A DNA stretch of 64,000 nt from Mastacembelus armatus. Its lineage: Eukaryota; Chordata; Actinopteri; Synbranchiformes; Mastacembelidae. A program made the translations under genes and the position numbers. Positions 36,209-48,439 of this stretch are shown here, in pieces. How positions within the stretch are numbered: position 1 is the stretch's first letter; each line of letters opens with the position of its first letter. The notes under the pieces were generated by a model, which had not been told where the DNA came from, did no database searches, and saw only the letters and a program-made list of their open reading frames with translations. The DNA is taken from NCBI RefSeq assembly GCF_900324485.2, contig NC_046645.1, positions 11,745,824-11,809,823 on the forward strand, written 5' to 3'.

Positions 36209-36488
36209 CTAACTGTTGAGTCATGGCAACTGGCCTTTCACTTTTTAGGTCAAAAAGTTTCACCACCCATCCAAATGGCTTCATCAGTCTTAGAAAAATC
36301 TGCTATGGAACCTCCAATTTATCTTGCAGGTTGGTTTCACTCCAGCCCCTCGTCTCATAAGCTCACTAGGTGAGCAATGTAAATCAGGTGAGAGTCGTTA
36401 GACCCACACTCCTGAATTGGTTTCAATTCACACCTGGCCTGAATAGGCTCCTTGGGTGAACACAAGAATTGTTCACTTAATGAGCATA
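36209..36488. mobile_element. 280-bp insertion shared with gene 6 flank
   Basis: This block is absent at the same place after genes 7 and 8. It is flanked by imperfect copies of 'acaaagttaat' (about 36196-36208 and 36489-36499), which look like target duplications. It contains 'caccacccatccaaatggct' followed by 'tcatcag', wording that recalls a Penelope-like element end. The family call is weak. Confidence 0.5.
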
Positions 36489-36718
36489 ACAAAGTTTATG
36501 TTTAATGTATTTTGATACAGTTTATAAAAGAAAAAATAATTCCACAGGTCCATAGCAAAAAAAAAATTGTTATTTGTCATTTTTCTGGTTAAATAATTAA
36601 TTGCATGACTTCCATACTACGATAATTACGAAACTAATATACAAATATACCAGCTTTACACAATCATAATTAGCTTACAGAATAATCTCAGGGATAGTTA
36701 CTGCAAGATCACAAATAC

Positions 36719-36840
36719 ATCCTGAAAAATATGTCTGGTGTCTGAAAAATACGTCTGGCCATGAAAAATACGTCTGGTCATAAAAAAATGTCAGGTCTCT
36801 GAAAAATACACATGGTCCTGAAAAATACATCTGGTTTTCT
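36719..36840. repeat. Minisatellite, about 18-20-bp units
   Basis: About six units of 'ctgaaaaatacgtctggtc' with small changes. The same array is at 41719-41840 and is missing after gene 7. Confidence 0.85.
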
Positions 36841-37107
36841 GCATTCACTTTGCATAAATGTGAAAATATGAATAACAAACTTTATTGATCACACCCATTA
36901 AATTATACTGGAGGAAAAAGTAAGTGAACCCTTGCAGTTGACAGCTGGTCTCCTTGACTATAGTTGTCTGCTGGTCTCCTTTAGTAGCAATGACTTCAAC
37001 AGAGAGTTTTCAGTATCTCTGGATCAGCATTGCACAGCGTTCAGGAGGAATTTTGGACCATTCGACTTTACAGAACGTTGATTACATACTGCAACCCAAT
37101 ATTCTAT
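36828..37107 (-). mobile_element. Tc1-like transposon relic
   Basis: The plus strand reads 'gaggaaaaagtaagtgaacc' and later 'caggaggaattttggaccat'. The latter is antisense to the end of a Tc1-type transposase gene. The relic is cut off near 37107. The same relic lies in the flanks of genes 6 and 7, so it predates those duplications. Confidence 0.7.
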
Positions 37108-37165
37108 GAATTATGCATTAAAACAAATTGGTTACGGTAAGGAAATAAAACAAATAAATACATAC

Positions 37166-37269
37166 ATATATATATATATAGAGAGAGAGACAGAGAGTGA
37201 GAGAGAGAGAATGAGAGAGAGAGCGAGAGAAAGAGAGAGAGAGAGAGAAAGAGAGAGTATGTTTTTGTT

Positions 37270-37340
<71 letters not shown>

Positions 37341-37346
37341 ATTTTT
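37166..37346. repeat. Compound microsatellite (TA)n(GA)n(TA)n(TG)n
   Basis: Runs of TA, GA, TA and TG lie directly upstream of the gene 6 promoter. Open frames across them are simple repeat and not genes. Confidence 0.95.
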
Positions 37347-37351
37347 TACAC

Positions 37352-37436
37352 TGATCCAGCATGTATAAATAGCTGTGCAATTTCTTAAATTCTGATGCAA
37401 ATGATGCCACCCAGTGGTTTAGCTTTCTAAGACATT
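37352..37436 (+). promoter_or_regulatory. Core promoter and leader of gene 6, with short upstream ORF
   Basis: 'ctgatccagcatg' is followed by TATAAATA (37364-37371) and 'gctgtgcaat', 73 bases before the ATG. An upstream ORF (ATG 37401/37404) encodes MMPPSGLAF and stops nine bases before the main ATG. Confidence 0.65.
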
Positions 37437-40400
37437 ATGACGTCCACACAGAGGTGGCCAGATTGGGGCTGGGAACTTCTGCAACTATTGCTGATTGTAT
37501 CTTTCTCTCAGGCTGAAGAGCTGGTTTGCAGGCAGAGAGAGGATCTTAAGAATCCCCAGCTTTCTAATGATGGGGACATTATTCTGGGGGGAATCTTCTC
37601 TTTCCACAGCAGCTGGAAAAACAGACAGGATTCCTACATGTACAAACCACTGCCACTGGAATGTACCAGGTAAACTACAATGTAAAAATTCTTAAACATT
37701 CAAGAGAAACCGGAAACAGACAAGAACTGAGCTAAAATTAAACTATTCTATGTTGTATTAATACAATGAAATATTTTAATTTACTGTTGCATTGTTTCTA
37801 CTTCAAGTTTCTACTAGTACAACTATGTAAATCTGTTTGCATTAAGTTTAAATTTCAGAGAGTTCCAGTTTGCTCAGGCTATGATTTTTGCCATTGAAGA
37901 GATTAATAACAGCACAGACCTACTACCTGGCATCTCTCTGGGCTATAAGATGTATGATACATGTGGCTCTGTTGCCAGAAGTGTGAGGGTTGGACTGGCC
38001 TTGGCTAATGGTAATGAGGCTGTTTCTGCACCATCTGAGGAACAATGTACTAAACCTGCACAAGTACAGGCCATTATAGGAGAGACCACTTCCTCTGTGT
38101 CCAGGGCTGTAATTACTGTCATTGGACCCTTTTATATCCCACTGGTGGGTAAGAGTGGTAAATATACATACGATTCAAACTGTTTATTGTCATATGTATA
38201 GTAAAGAAAACATGTTTCGCTGTACAATGAAATTCTTTCTTTGCTGTCCACAGTGAATGCCAAATACATATAATAAATAAATATGTAATTGTCAAAATCA
38301 TTATTCTGCAATTCTTTTAGCTGCTCAGAACAAATTTTACTCTATCAAAATATTTCATCTTTGTATTGGAGGTTAAACTCTTTTTCTTTTAGATCAGCCA
38401 CTTTGCCACCTGTGCCTGTCTCAGTGACAAAACCAAGTACCCATCCTTCCTCAGAACAATACCCAGTGACTACTATCAGAGCAGAGCCCTGGCCCAGTTG
38501 GTCAAGCACTTTGGGTGGACTTGGGTTGGAGCCATTAGAGGTAATGATGATTATGGTAATAATGGCATGGCTACATTCACAGAAACTGCACAGCAGCTGG
38601 GCATCTGTCTGGAGTATTCTGTACCTTTCTTTAGAACAGATCCACCAGATAAAATAGGAAAAATAATTGACATTATCAAGGCTTCAACCTCCAAGGTGAT
38701 TGTAGCTTTTCTCACACAAATGGATATGGATGTGCTAATACATGAGCTGTCGAAACACAATTTGACTGGATACCAGTGGGTAGGAAGTGAGGGATGGATC
38801 CTTGATTCCCAAACAGCAGAAACAGACAGACATCACCTTCTGGATGGTGCCATAGGACTGTCCATCCCCAAAGCACATGTCAGTGGCATGAGAGAGTTTA
38901 TATTAAATGTGAAGTCACTCAATTCATCTGGTCATGAAATATTTACTGAGTTCTGGGAGACATTATTTAGCTGTAAGTTTAAGCAATCAGAGTCATCAAC
39001 AGGAAATGAGAGAGAATGTACTGGACATGAAGATCTGACTGGAGTGCAAAATGGCTTCACTGATATGTCACTGATGCCTATATTTAACAATGTCTATAAA
39101 GCAGTTTATGCTGTGGCTCATGCACTTCATAGTATTCTTGGCTGTAATCAAACATGTCAGTACAAGGTGCAGCTAGATCCATTAACGGTGAGTTCTACAA
39201 TAAATACTCAAGTTCTAAAAAAACAAAAAAAAAATTCAAAAATAAATTTCCACCATGCTGATCAGCCAACAGGTCAACAGCGGTATGATTAACTACATTA
39301 ATACCTATTTTCTTAGATTCTACAAGAAATAAAAACAATTAATTTCAAAACCAAGGAAGGAGATGAGGTTTACTTTAATCAGAATGGAGACCCAGCAGCA
39401 AAGTATGAAATCATAAACTGGCAGCCAACAGAAAATGGCATTGTGGACTTTGTCACAGTTGGTCTTTATGATACATCTTTATCTGCAGACAAACAGCTTA
39501 AGGTGCAAAATAATTCCTTAGTGTGGGCACAGAACTCTAAACAGGTAAAGTCAATATGATGATTGTTATACTTTATTACAGAATAATGATCCTAATTGTA
39601 TTATTGTTACTGTATCATACAGGTGCCTGTGTCAGTTTGCAGTGAGAAATGTCCCCCAGGAACTCGCAAGGTTCTGCAGAAAGGAAAACCTGTCTGCTGC
39701 TATGACTGTATAAGATGTGCAGAGGGAGAAATAAGCAACACCACAGGTCCAGTAAAAGTTATTGTGAGATTTTTCACTTTAGTGTGTACATGACATAATA
39801 CTAATTTGCATTAATTTTTATGACAAAAACAAAGTTTGGAGTGAGTCAGCATTCAGCCACCTGAGAGAGGAGGAAAAAATTAGTTAAATAATATTATGAA
39901 ATATTTTAAGTCAGTAAAACAAAACTTCTTACATTATATACTTACTGTCTGTCTTTGTGATAATCCATTACTGAGTATGCCATGAATATGTATAACTGCA
40001 AAGCAAAAAACAGAACAGAAACTGGCCTTCTGAGCAAGTCTGACTCCTGCTTTCTTGTCATGTTTCAGACTCTATCACCTGTGTGAGATGTCAACCTGAA
40101 TTCTGGTCAAATGAGAGAAGAGATGCCTGTGTGAAGAAGGAGGCAGAGTTTCTATCATATGAAGAAATTATGGGAGTGTTGCTCACTGCAGCATCCTTAT
40201 TTGGGACATTCATGACTGTTGGTGTTGCAGTCATTTTCTTTAGTCACAGAAAATCTCCTATTGTCAGGGCCAACAACTCTGAGCTGAGCTTCCTGCTGCT
40301 CTTCTCCTTGACTCTGTGCTTCCTGTGTTCTCTGACCTTCATCGGCCGGCCCTCTGACTGGTCCTGCATGCTGAGACACACAGCATTCGGCATCACCTTC

Positions 40401-40976
40401 GTCCTCTGTATCTCTTGTGTTCTGGGGAAAACTATGGTGGTGTTAATGGCCTTCCGGGCTACACTTCCAGGTAGTAATGTAATGAAATGGTTTGGGCCTG
40501 TACAACAGAGACTCAGTGTCCTGGCCTTCACTCTCATACAGGTTGTTATTTGTATTCTCTGGTTATCAATTTCTCCTCCTTTTCCATTTAAGAATTTTAT
40601 GGGATTCAAGGACAAAATCATCTTAGAGTGTGCCCTGGGCTCAGCTCTAGGCTTTTGGGCTGTACTTGGGTACATAGGTCTTCTGGCCATCTTATGTTTT
40701 ATTCTTGCTTTTCTAGCCCGGAAATTGCCTGATAACTTTAATGAGGCCAAGTTTATCACCTTCAGCATGCTGATATTCTGTGCAGTTTGGATCACTTTTA
40801 TTCCAGCGTATGTCAGCTCTCCTGGGAAGTTCAGTGTTGCTGTAGAGATATTTGCTATTCTGGCCTCCAGTTTTGGACTGCTCATTTGTATTTTTATTCC
40901 AAAATGTTATATTATCTTACTGAAACCTGAGAAAAATACAAAAAAGAATATGATGGGCAAGGTGGCACAAAAATAA
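37437..40976 (+). CDS. Gene 6: OlfC/V2R-like receptor, tandem copy
   Basis: The receptor has 857 residues in exons 37437-37669, 37859-38144, 38393-39187, 39317-39544, 39623-39746 and 40069-40976. It has no interruption. Domain order and pocket residues follow gene 5: GETTSS, ISHFAT, NDDYG and VGSEGW. Near the pocket it reads AIRGNDDYG where genes 5 and 7 read AIRTNDDYG. Exon 1 and the insert in intron 2 are nearly the same as in gene 7. Exons 3 to 6, however, share several diagnostic residues with gene 8 (NQTCQ, DTS, LLTAAS). The copy therefore looks like a mosaic. AATAAA lies at 40984. Confidence 0.93.
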
Positions 40977-41212
40977 TCTTGAAAATAAAATATGGCCACG
41001 AGGTAAATTAGTGACATTATAATTTTCACTTCATAATTTTTGGGATTTTCAAGGAGAGATTTACATGCATATTAAACTTATTGACTTTTATTGTGCTACT
41101 GTTGCATTTTCCCTCTTTATATTATTAAATTTTTGATCAAGGATATGGAGGTGACAGCATTTAATACAAACAATGTCAACCAATTATGGACACATAAATA
41201 CACAAAGTTAAT

Positions 41213-41491
41213 CTAACTGTTGCGTCATGGCAACTGGCCTTTCACTTTTTAGGTCAAAAAGTTTCACCACCCATCCAAATGGCTTCATCAGTCTTAGAAA
41301 AATCTGCTATGGAGCCTCCAATTTATCTTGCAGGTTGGTTTCACTCCAGCCCTCGTCTCATAAGCTCACTAGGTGAGCAATGTAAATCAGGTGAGAGTCG
41401 TTAGACCCACACTCCTGAATTGGTTTCAATTCACACCTGGCCTGAATAGGCTCCTTGGGTGAACACAAGAATTGTTCACTTAATGAGCATA
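41213..41491. mobile_element. 279-bp insertion, copy in gene 6 flank
   Basis: This is the counterpart of 36209-36488, flanked by 'acaaagttaat' (41202-41212) and 'acaaagtttat' (41492-41502). Genes 7 and 8 show the uninterrupted site in their 3' flanks (near 46276-46290 and 52898-52915). Confidence 0.55.
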
Positions 41492-41718
41492 ACAAAGTTT
41501 ATGTTTAATGTATTCTGATACAGTTTATAAAAGAAAAAATAATTCCACAGGTCCATAGCAAAAAAAAAATTATTTGTCATTTTTTTGGTTAAATAAGTAA
41601 TTGCATGACTTCCATACTACGATAATTACGAAACTAATATACAAATATACCAGCTTTACACAATCATAATTAGCTTACAGAATAATCTCAGGGATAGTTA
41701 CTGCAAGATCACAAATAC

Positions 41719-41840
41719 ATCCTGAAAAATATGTCTGGTGTCTGAAAAATACGTCTGGCCATGAAAAATACGTCTGGTCATAAAGAAATGTCAGGTCTCT
41801 GAAAAATACACATGGTCCTGAAAAATACATCTGGTTTTCT
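41719..41840. repeat. Minisatellite, copy of 36719-36840
   Basis: Same unit number and order as the copy after gene 5, with very few base differences. Confidence 0.85.
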
Positions 41841-42085
41841 GCATTCACTTTGCATAAATGTGAAAATATGGATAACAAACTTTATTGATCACACCCATTA
41901 AATTATACTGGAGGAAAAAGTAAGTGAACCCTTGCAGTTGACAGCTGGTCTCCTTTAGTAGCAATGACTTCAACAGAGAGTTTTCAGTATCTCTGGATCA
42001 GCATTGCACAGCGTTCAGGAGGAATTTTGGACCATTCGACTTTACAGAACGTTGATTACATACTGCAACCCAATATTCTATGAAT
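41829..42085 (-). mobile_element. Tc1-like transposon relic, copy
   Basis: Counterpart of 36828-37107, slightly shorter because one internal repeat of 'ctggtctcctt' is missing. Confidence 0.7.
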
Positions 42086-42137
42086 TCGGCATTAAAACAA
42101 ATTGGTCACGGTTAGAAAATAAAACAAACAAAAACAT

Positions 42138-42139
42138 AC

Positions 42140-42171
<32 letters not shown>

Positions 42172-42229
42172 TGAGAGAGAGAATGAGAGAGCGAGAGAGA
42201 GAGAGAGAAAGAGAGAGTATGTTTTTGTT

Positions 42230-42262
<33 letters not shown>

Positions 42263-42268
42263 TTTTTT
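42138..42268. repeat. Compound microsatellite (TA)n(GA)n(TG)n
   Basis: A shorter version of the array upstream of gene 6. The second TA run is missing. Confidence 0.95.
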
Positions 42269-42273
42269 TACAC

Positions 42274-42358
42274 TGATCCAACATGTATAAATAGCTGTGC
42301 AATTTCTTAAATTCTGATGCAAATGATGCCACCCAGTGGTTTAGCTTTCTAAGACATT
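42274..42358 (+). promoter_or_regulatory. Core promoter and leader of gene 7, with short upstream ORF
   Basis: 'ctgatccaacatg' precedes TATAAATA (42286-42293), 73 bases before the ATG. The upstream ORF (ATG 42323/42326) ends with TAA at 42350-42352, as in gene 6. Confidence 0.65.
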
Positions 42359-45300
42359 ATGACGTCCACACAGAGGTGGCCAGATTGGGGCTGGGAACTT
42401 CTGCAACTATTGCTGATTGTATCTTTCTCTCAGGCTGAAGAGCTGGTTTGCAGGCAGAGAGAGGATCTTAAGAATCCCCAGCTTTCTAATGATGGGGATA
42501 TTATTCTGGGGGGAATCTTCTCTTTCCACAGCAGCTGGAAAAACAGACAGGATTCCTACATGTACAAACCACTGCCACTGGAATGTACCAGGTAAACTAC
42601 AACGTATAAATTCTTAAAAATTCAAGAGAAACCGGAAACAGACAAAAACTGAGTTAAAATTAAACACTATTCTATGTTGTATTAATACAATCAAATATTT
42701 TAATTTACTGTTGTATTATTTCTACTTCAAGTACTACTACTAGTACAAGTAGGTAAATCTGTTTGCATTAAGTTTAAATTTCAGAGAGTTCCAGTGTGCT
42801 CAGGCTATGATTTTTGCCATTGAAGAGATTAATAACAGCACAGACCTACTACCCGGCATCTCTCTGGGCTATAAGATGTATGATACATGTGGCTCTGTTG
42901 CCAGAAGTGTGAGGGTTGGACTGGCCTTTGGCTAATGGTAATGAGGCTGTTTCTGCACCATCTGAGGAACAATGTACTAAACCTGCACAAGTACAGGCCA
43001 TTATAGGAGAGACCACTTCCTCTGTGTCCATGGCTATAACTACTGTCATTGGACCCTTTTATATCCCACTGGTGGGTAAGAGTGGTAAATATACATACGA
43101 TTCAAACTGTTTATTGTCATATGTATAGTAAGGAAAACATGTTTCGCTGTACAATGAAATTCTTTCTTTGCTGTCCACAGTGAATGCCAAATACATATAA
43201 TAAATAAATATGTAATTGTCAAAATCATTATTCTGCAATTCTTTTAGCTGCTCAGAACAAATTTTACTCTATCAAAATATTTCATCTTTGTATTGGAAGT
43301 TAAACTCTTTTTCTTTTAGATCAGTTACTTTGCCACCTGTGCTTGTCTCAGTGACAAAACCAAGTACCCATCCTTCCTCAGAACAATACCCAGTGACTAC
43401 TATCAGAGCAGGGCCCTGGCCCAGTTGGTCAAGCACTTTGGGTGGACTTGGGTTGGAGCCATTAGAACTAATGATGATTATGGTAATAATGGCATGGCTA
43501 CATTCACAGAAACTGCACAGCAGCTGGGCATCTGTCTGGAGTATTCTGTATCCTTCTTTAGAACAGATCCACCAGATAAAATAGGAAAGATAATTGACAT
43601 TATCAAAGCTTCAACCTCCAAGGTGATTGTAGCTTTTCTCACACACATGGATATGGATGTGCTAACACATGAGCTGTCTAATCACAATTTGACTGGATAC
43701 CAGTGGGTAGGAAGTGAGGGATGGATCCTTGATTCCCAAACAGCAGAAACAGACAGACATCACATTCTGGATGGTGCCATAGGACTGTCCATGCCCAAAG
43801 CACATGTCAGTGGCATGAGAGAGTTTATATTAAATGTGAAGCCACTCAATTCATCTGGTCATGAAATATTTACTGAGTTCTGGGAGACATTATTTAGCTG
43901 TAAGTTTAAGCAATCAGAGTCATCAACAGGAAATGAGAGAGAATGTACTGGACATGAAGATCTGACTGGAGTGCAAAATGGCTTCACTGATATGTCACTG
44001 ATGCCTATATTTAACAATGTCTATAAAGCAGTTTATGCTGTGGCTCATGCACTTCATAGTATTTTTGGCTGTAATAAAACATGTCAGTACAAGGTGCAGC
44101 TAGATCCATTAACGGTGAGTTTCACAATAAATACTCGAGTTCTAAAAAAACAAACAAAAACTGCAAAAATAAATTTTCATCATGCTGATCAGTCAACAGG
44201 TCAACAGCGTTACAATTAACTACATTAATACCTTTTTTCTTAGATTCTACAAGAAATAAAAAAGATTCATTTCAAAACCAAGGAAGGAGATGAGGTTTAC
44301 TTTAATCAGAATGGAGACCCAGCAGCAAAGTATGACATTATAAACTGGCAGCCAACAGAAAATGGCATTGTGGACTTTGTCACAGTTGGTCTTTATGAAG
44401 CGTCTTTACCTGCAGACAAACAGCTGAAGCTGGAAAATAATTCCTTAGTGTGGGCACAGAACTCTAAACAGGTAAAGTCAATATGATGATTGTTATACTT
44501 TATTACAGAATAATGATCCTAATTGTATTATTGTTACTGTATCATACAGGTGCCTGTGTCAGTTTGCAGTGAGAAATGTCCCCCAGGAACTCGCAAGGTT
44601 CTCCAGAAAGGAAAACCTGTCTGCTGCTATGACTGTATAAGATGTGCAGAGGGAGAAATAAGCAACACCACAGGTCTGGTAACATTTAGTGCAAAGTTTG
44701 GATTTTCATTGTGTAACTATCAGTAATTTGCATTATTACCCATGATGTATTTACATGTGTACTGTACGTGCATTTACATATAACCAATTTTTTTCAAAAA
44801 TAAGGTTGAAAAAAATTAGGTCAATCTGCATCTAGATTTAGCATTGGTATTTGCAAGCTTCTTTCACTTTCAGCTCTAACTTCAAATGATTGAGTTTCTG
44901 TACTCAGAGCTTTGACAAAAACAGGAAAACTGATGTAAACAGAATATTATAAAATATTTTAATAAACAGCTAAACATCCTACATAATACAATATACATAT
45001 GATGATAATTCATTAATGAGAATGCCATTATTTGGTAATCATTTAGTGTCATTCTAAGAATAATAAACGCTAGTCATAAAAAAGAAAAGAAACCATTCTA
45101 CTAAGCAAGTCTGATAACGGCTTTCTTATCATGTTTCAGACTCTATCACCTGTGTGAGATGTCAACCTGAATTCTGGTCAAATGAGAGAAGAGATGCCTG
45201 TGTGAAGAAGGAGGCAGAGTTTCTATCATATGAAGAAATTATGGGAGTGTTGCTCACTGCAACATCCTTATTTGGGACATTCATGACTGTTGGTGTTGCA

Positions 45301-46047
45301 GTCATTTTCTTTAGACACAGAAAATCTCCTATTGTCAGGGCCAACAACTCTGAGCTGAGCTTCCTGCTGCTCTTCTCCTTGATTCTGTGCTTCCTGTGTT
45401 CTCTGACCTTCATCGGCCGGCCCTCTGACTGGTCCTGCATGCTGAGACACACAGCATTCGGCATCACCTTCGTCCTCTGTATCTCTTGTGTTCTGGGGAA
45501 AACTATGGTGGTGTTAATGGCCTTCAGGGCTACACTTCCAGGTAGTAATGTCATGAAATGGTTTGGGCCTGTGCAACAGAGACTCAGTGTCCTGGCCTTC
45601 ACTCTCATACAGGTTGTTATTTGTATCCTCTGGTTATCAATTTCTCCTCCTTTTCCATTTAAGAATTTTATGGGATTCAAGGACAAAATCATCTTAGAGT
45701 GTGCCCTGGGCTCAGCTCTAGGCTTTTGGGCTGTACTTGGGTACATAGGTCTTCTGGCCATCTTATGTTTTATTCTTGCTTTTCTTGCCCGGAAATTGCC
45801 TGATAACTTTAATGAGGCCAAGTTTATCACCTTCAGCATGCTGATATTCTGTGCAGTTTGGATCACTTTTATTCCAGCGTATGTCAGCTCTCCTGGGAAG
45901 TTCAGTGTTGCTGTAGAGATATTTGCTATTCTGGCCTCCAGTTTTGGACTGCTCATTTGTATTTTTATTCCAAAATGTTATATTATCTTACTGAAACCTG
46001 AGAAAAATACAAAAAAGAATATGATGGGCAAGGTGGCACAAAAATAA
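42359..46047 (+). pseudogene. Gene 7: OlfC/V2R-like receptor with a frameshift in exon 2
   Basis: The exons are 42359-42591, 42785-43071, 43320-44114, 44244-44471, 44550-44673 and 45140-46047, with all splice sites intact. Exon 2 is 287 bases instead of 286. A TT in gene 6 is TTT here (42927-42929), which brings TAA in frame at 42933-42935 and ends the product at about residue 127. Every other exon is open and close to genes 5, 6 and 8. The break is therefore very recent, possibly polymorphic, or an assembly error. In exon 3 the residue before the pocket reads ISYFAT. Exons 3 to 6 resemble gene 5 most (AIRTND, NKTCQ, LLTATS). Confidence 0.8.
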
Positions 46048-46507
46048 TCTTGAAAATAAAATATGGCCACAAGGGCAAATTAGTGACATTACAATTTTCA
46101 CTTCATAATTTTTGGGATTTTCAAGGAGAGACTTACACGCATATTAAAATTATTGACTTTTATTGTGCTACTGTTGCATTTTCCCCTCTTTATATTATTA
46201 AATTTTTGATCAAGGATATGGAGGTGACAGCATTTAATACAAACAATGTCAACCAATCATGGACACATAAATACACAAAGTTAATGTTTAATGCATTTTG
46301 ATACAGTTCATAAAAGAAATAAATCCACAGGTTCATAGAAAAAAAAAAGGTTTAATTTTTTTATCTTTCTTTTAGTCAGATAATTAATTGCATCACTTCC
46401 ATAGTAATGATTTTTAGGAAATGAATGGACAAATATTCCAGTTTTACACAATCATAATTGGTTTACAGAATAATCTCAAGGATACTTACTGCAAGATCAA
46501 AAAAGTA

Positions 46508-48060
46508 ACTGGTTTTCTGCATTCATTTCTCATAGGTGTGTTCTCATCAATATTAGGATAATAAGACAAAGAATTCTAATTTTTTGTGTCTTTACTGATC
46601 ACAATCATTAAACATTCACAATACTGGAGGAAAAAGTAAGTCAACCCTTAAAGTTAACAGCTGGTTGAAACTCCTTTAGCAGCAATGTCTTCAACCATGC
46701 GTTTTCAGTATCTCTTGATCAGCACTGCGCAACTTTCAGGAGGAATTTTGCATTATTCCTCTTCACAAAACGTTGGTTACATACTGTAACCCAAAATTTG
46801 GTGAATTGTATGCAGCCCTCTGAGTTGTCGTTAACGGGTCATATTTCTTCTTCGTGCCTGCACAATGAAGAGAAATTCGTGTAAGCCCACATATTGTGCG
46901 TCCCTTCACTCGAACCGAGTTTCTCAATCACGTTTGCAACTCTCAGATGTAAGTGGAAGTTCAGGCAATCTGTTCCCTAAGAACTGAACCGGTCTTTTCT
47001 TCAACCAGCTTAAGGGACCAATGGGGCTCACAGCCCAGAGGGTGGCGCTCAATTCACAGAATCTTGAGTTACAATATGAAACCAATATTCTGTCTCATTG
47101 GAGCACAGCCCCTAATAATCCTCATCACATAGGAGAAAACCCAGAAAAGAAGAAAGAGTTGCAACAGACCACCCACCCAAAGCAAAGCGAGTGCCAGGTG
47201 GAATGCATAAACACCAGCATAATAAAGATTTGAGCCCTGAGTTTGGCCGCAGGTTTTCCCAGTCAAACCGGGCATCCTGGGGTGGCTGGGCCAGCTCGGT
47301 GGGTGGACAGGGAGCTTACAATCATTAGCCGCCATTGTGATGATGTCAGGAAGCTCCTGTAGGAGCTGGCCCATTGGGGGTAGAGGAGACATGCAAGAAG
47401 GCAGAGTTGTCTGAACTACCGCTCATGTCTGAGAGCTGCAGATGTGATTAAGACACTGGATTCAGGCAAGGGGGGGCCCACAGCAGCTGGGCATAGACAA
47501 ATTTCTCTTCAGTGCTTCATCTCAGACACATTTGTAGGATGTCTAGTGTGAACGACTTTCTTGAGGTCATTCCACAGTATCTCTGTGGGGTTAATGTTTG
47601 GCCTATGACTGGGCTACTCCCAAAAGGTGCATTTTCTTTTTCTGAAACTATTCCATGGTGGATTTACCGTGAAGCTTAGGATCCTGCTGCATCACCACAC
47701 TTCTACTAAGCTTCAACTGGTGGTGAGCCACACTGACATTATGCTATTATTATTTTTCTATCAGTTATGGGATGTGGTCCACGCCCTAAGGCAGCAAAGC
47801 AAGATTCCTCACAAACAATACATCCTAAAACATTTTCCCAGTAAAATTGCTGACTGTCAAAGTTCTCTTTGGCAATCTTCAGGTCAACAGCAATGTTTTA
47901 TCAATTTACTTTTTTTGGAGAGCAGAAGCTTCCTCCACGATATTTTGCCATGAATTACCTTCCGCAGAGTTACAGAAGTGGCTTGATTGCAGTTATTGCC
48001 TCAGAAGATTGTGCAACAAAATATTGAGTTAAGGGTACGATCATTTCGTCCAGACCAGTT
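46508..48060 (-). mobile_element. Tc1-like transposon, interrupted by a DIRS-like fragment
   Basis: The parts are 46508-46799 and about 47523-48060. Both read antisense to a Tc1-type element; 'ggaggaaaaagtaagtcaac' and 'ttgaggtcattccacagtat' are typical wording. This is the most complete Tc1 copy in the tandem set. The open frames inside are shadows or remnants. Confidence 0.7.
46800..47522 (-). mobile_element. DIRS-like fossil fragment nested in the Tc1 element
   Basis: The ends carry the same inverted terminal wording as the copy at 23921-25757: 'gcagccctctgag' on the left and 'gggcatagacaaatttctct' on the right. The interior is short and no usable domain was recognised. The copy is broken and old. 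Confidence 0.6.
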
Positions 48061-48144
48061 TCATTAGTTTTTTTTAATGCTTCTATTTAACCACAATTCA
48101 AAAGCAATGTCTTAATTTCATCATTTAATTTTTACTTATTCATT

Positions 48145-48210
48145 CTATCATTATCTATACCTGCTTATTCCTATTTAGGGTTATGGGGATCTGCTGGAGC
48201 CCTTCAGAGA
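48145..48210 (-). mobile_element. SINE tail fragment
   Basis: 'ctatacctgcttattcctat' followed by 'ttagggtta' and 'gggatctgctggagccc' is the reverse complement of the SINE tail at 2513-2840. Confidence 0.55.
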
Positions 48211-48439
48211 TAGAAAGAGTACAAAAATATTTGATTAAATTTGATTTGATTTGATTTGATTTAATTTAAATTTGATGAAATTTGACTTAACTACAAGTAA
48301 AATTATTGTAAAAATCTAATCAGGTAAAACTAAGTAGCCCTTTTAAAATTTACTAAAAGTAAAAGTTACTTAGTTACTTTGCAGTGCATATAACTATTTC
48401 TATTGAATACTACTATTACTATTGATTAGGCATTATCAG

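Noticed and set aside
37104-37410. Open frames rich in Tyr/Ile/Ser/Leu or Arg/Glu upstream of gene 6
   Set aside because: They are translations of TA, GA and TG microsatellite.
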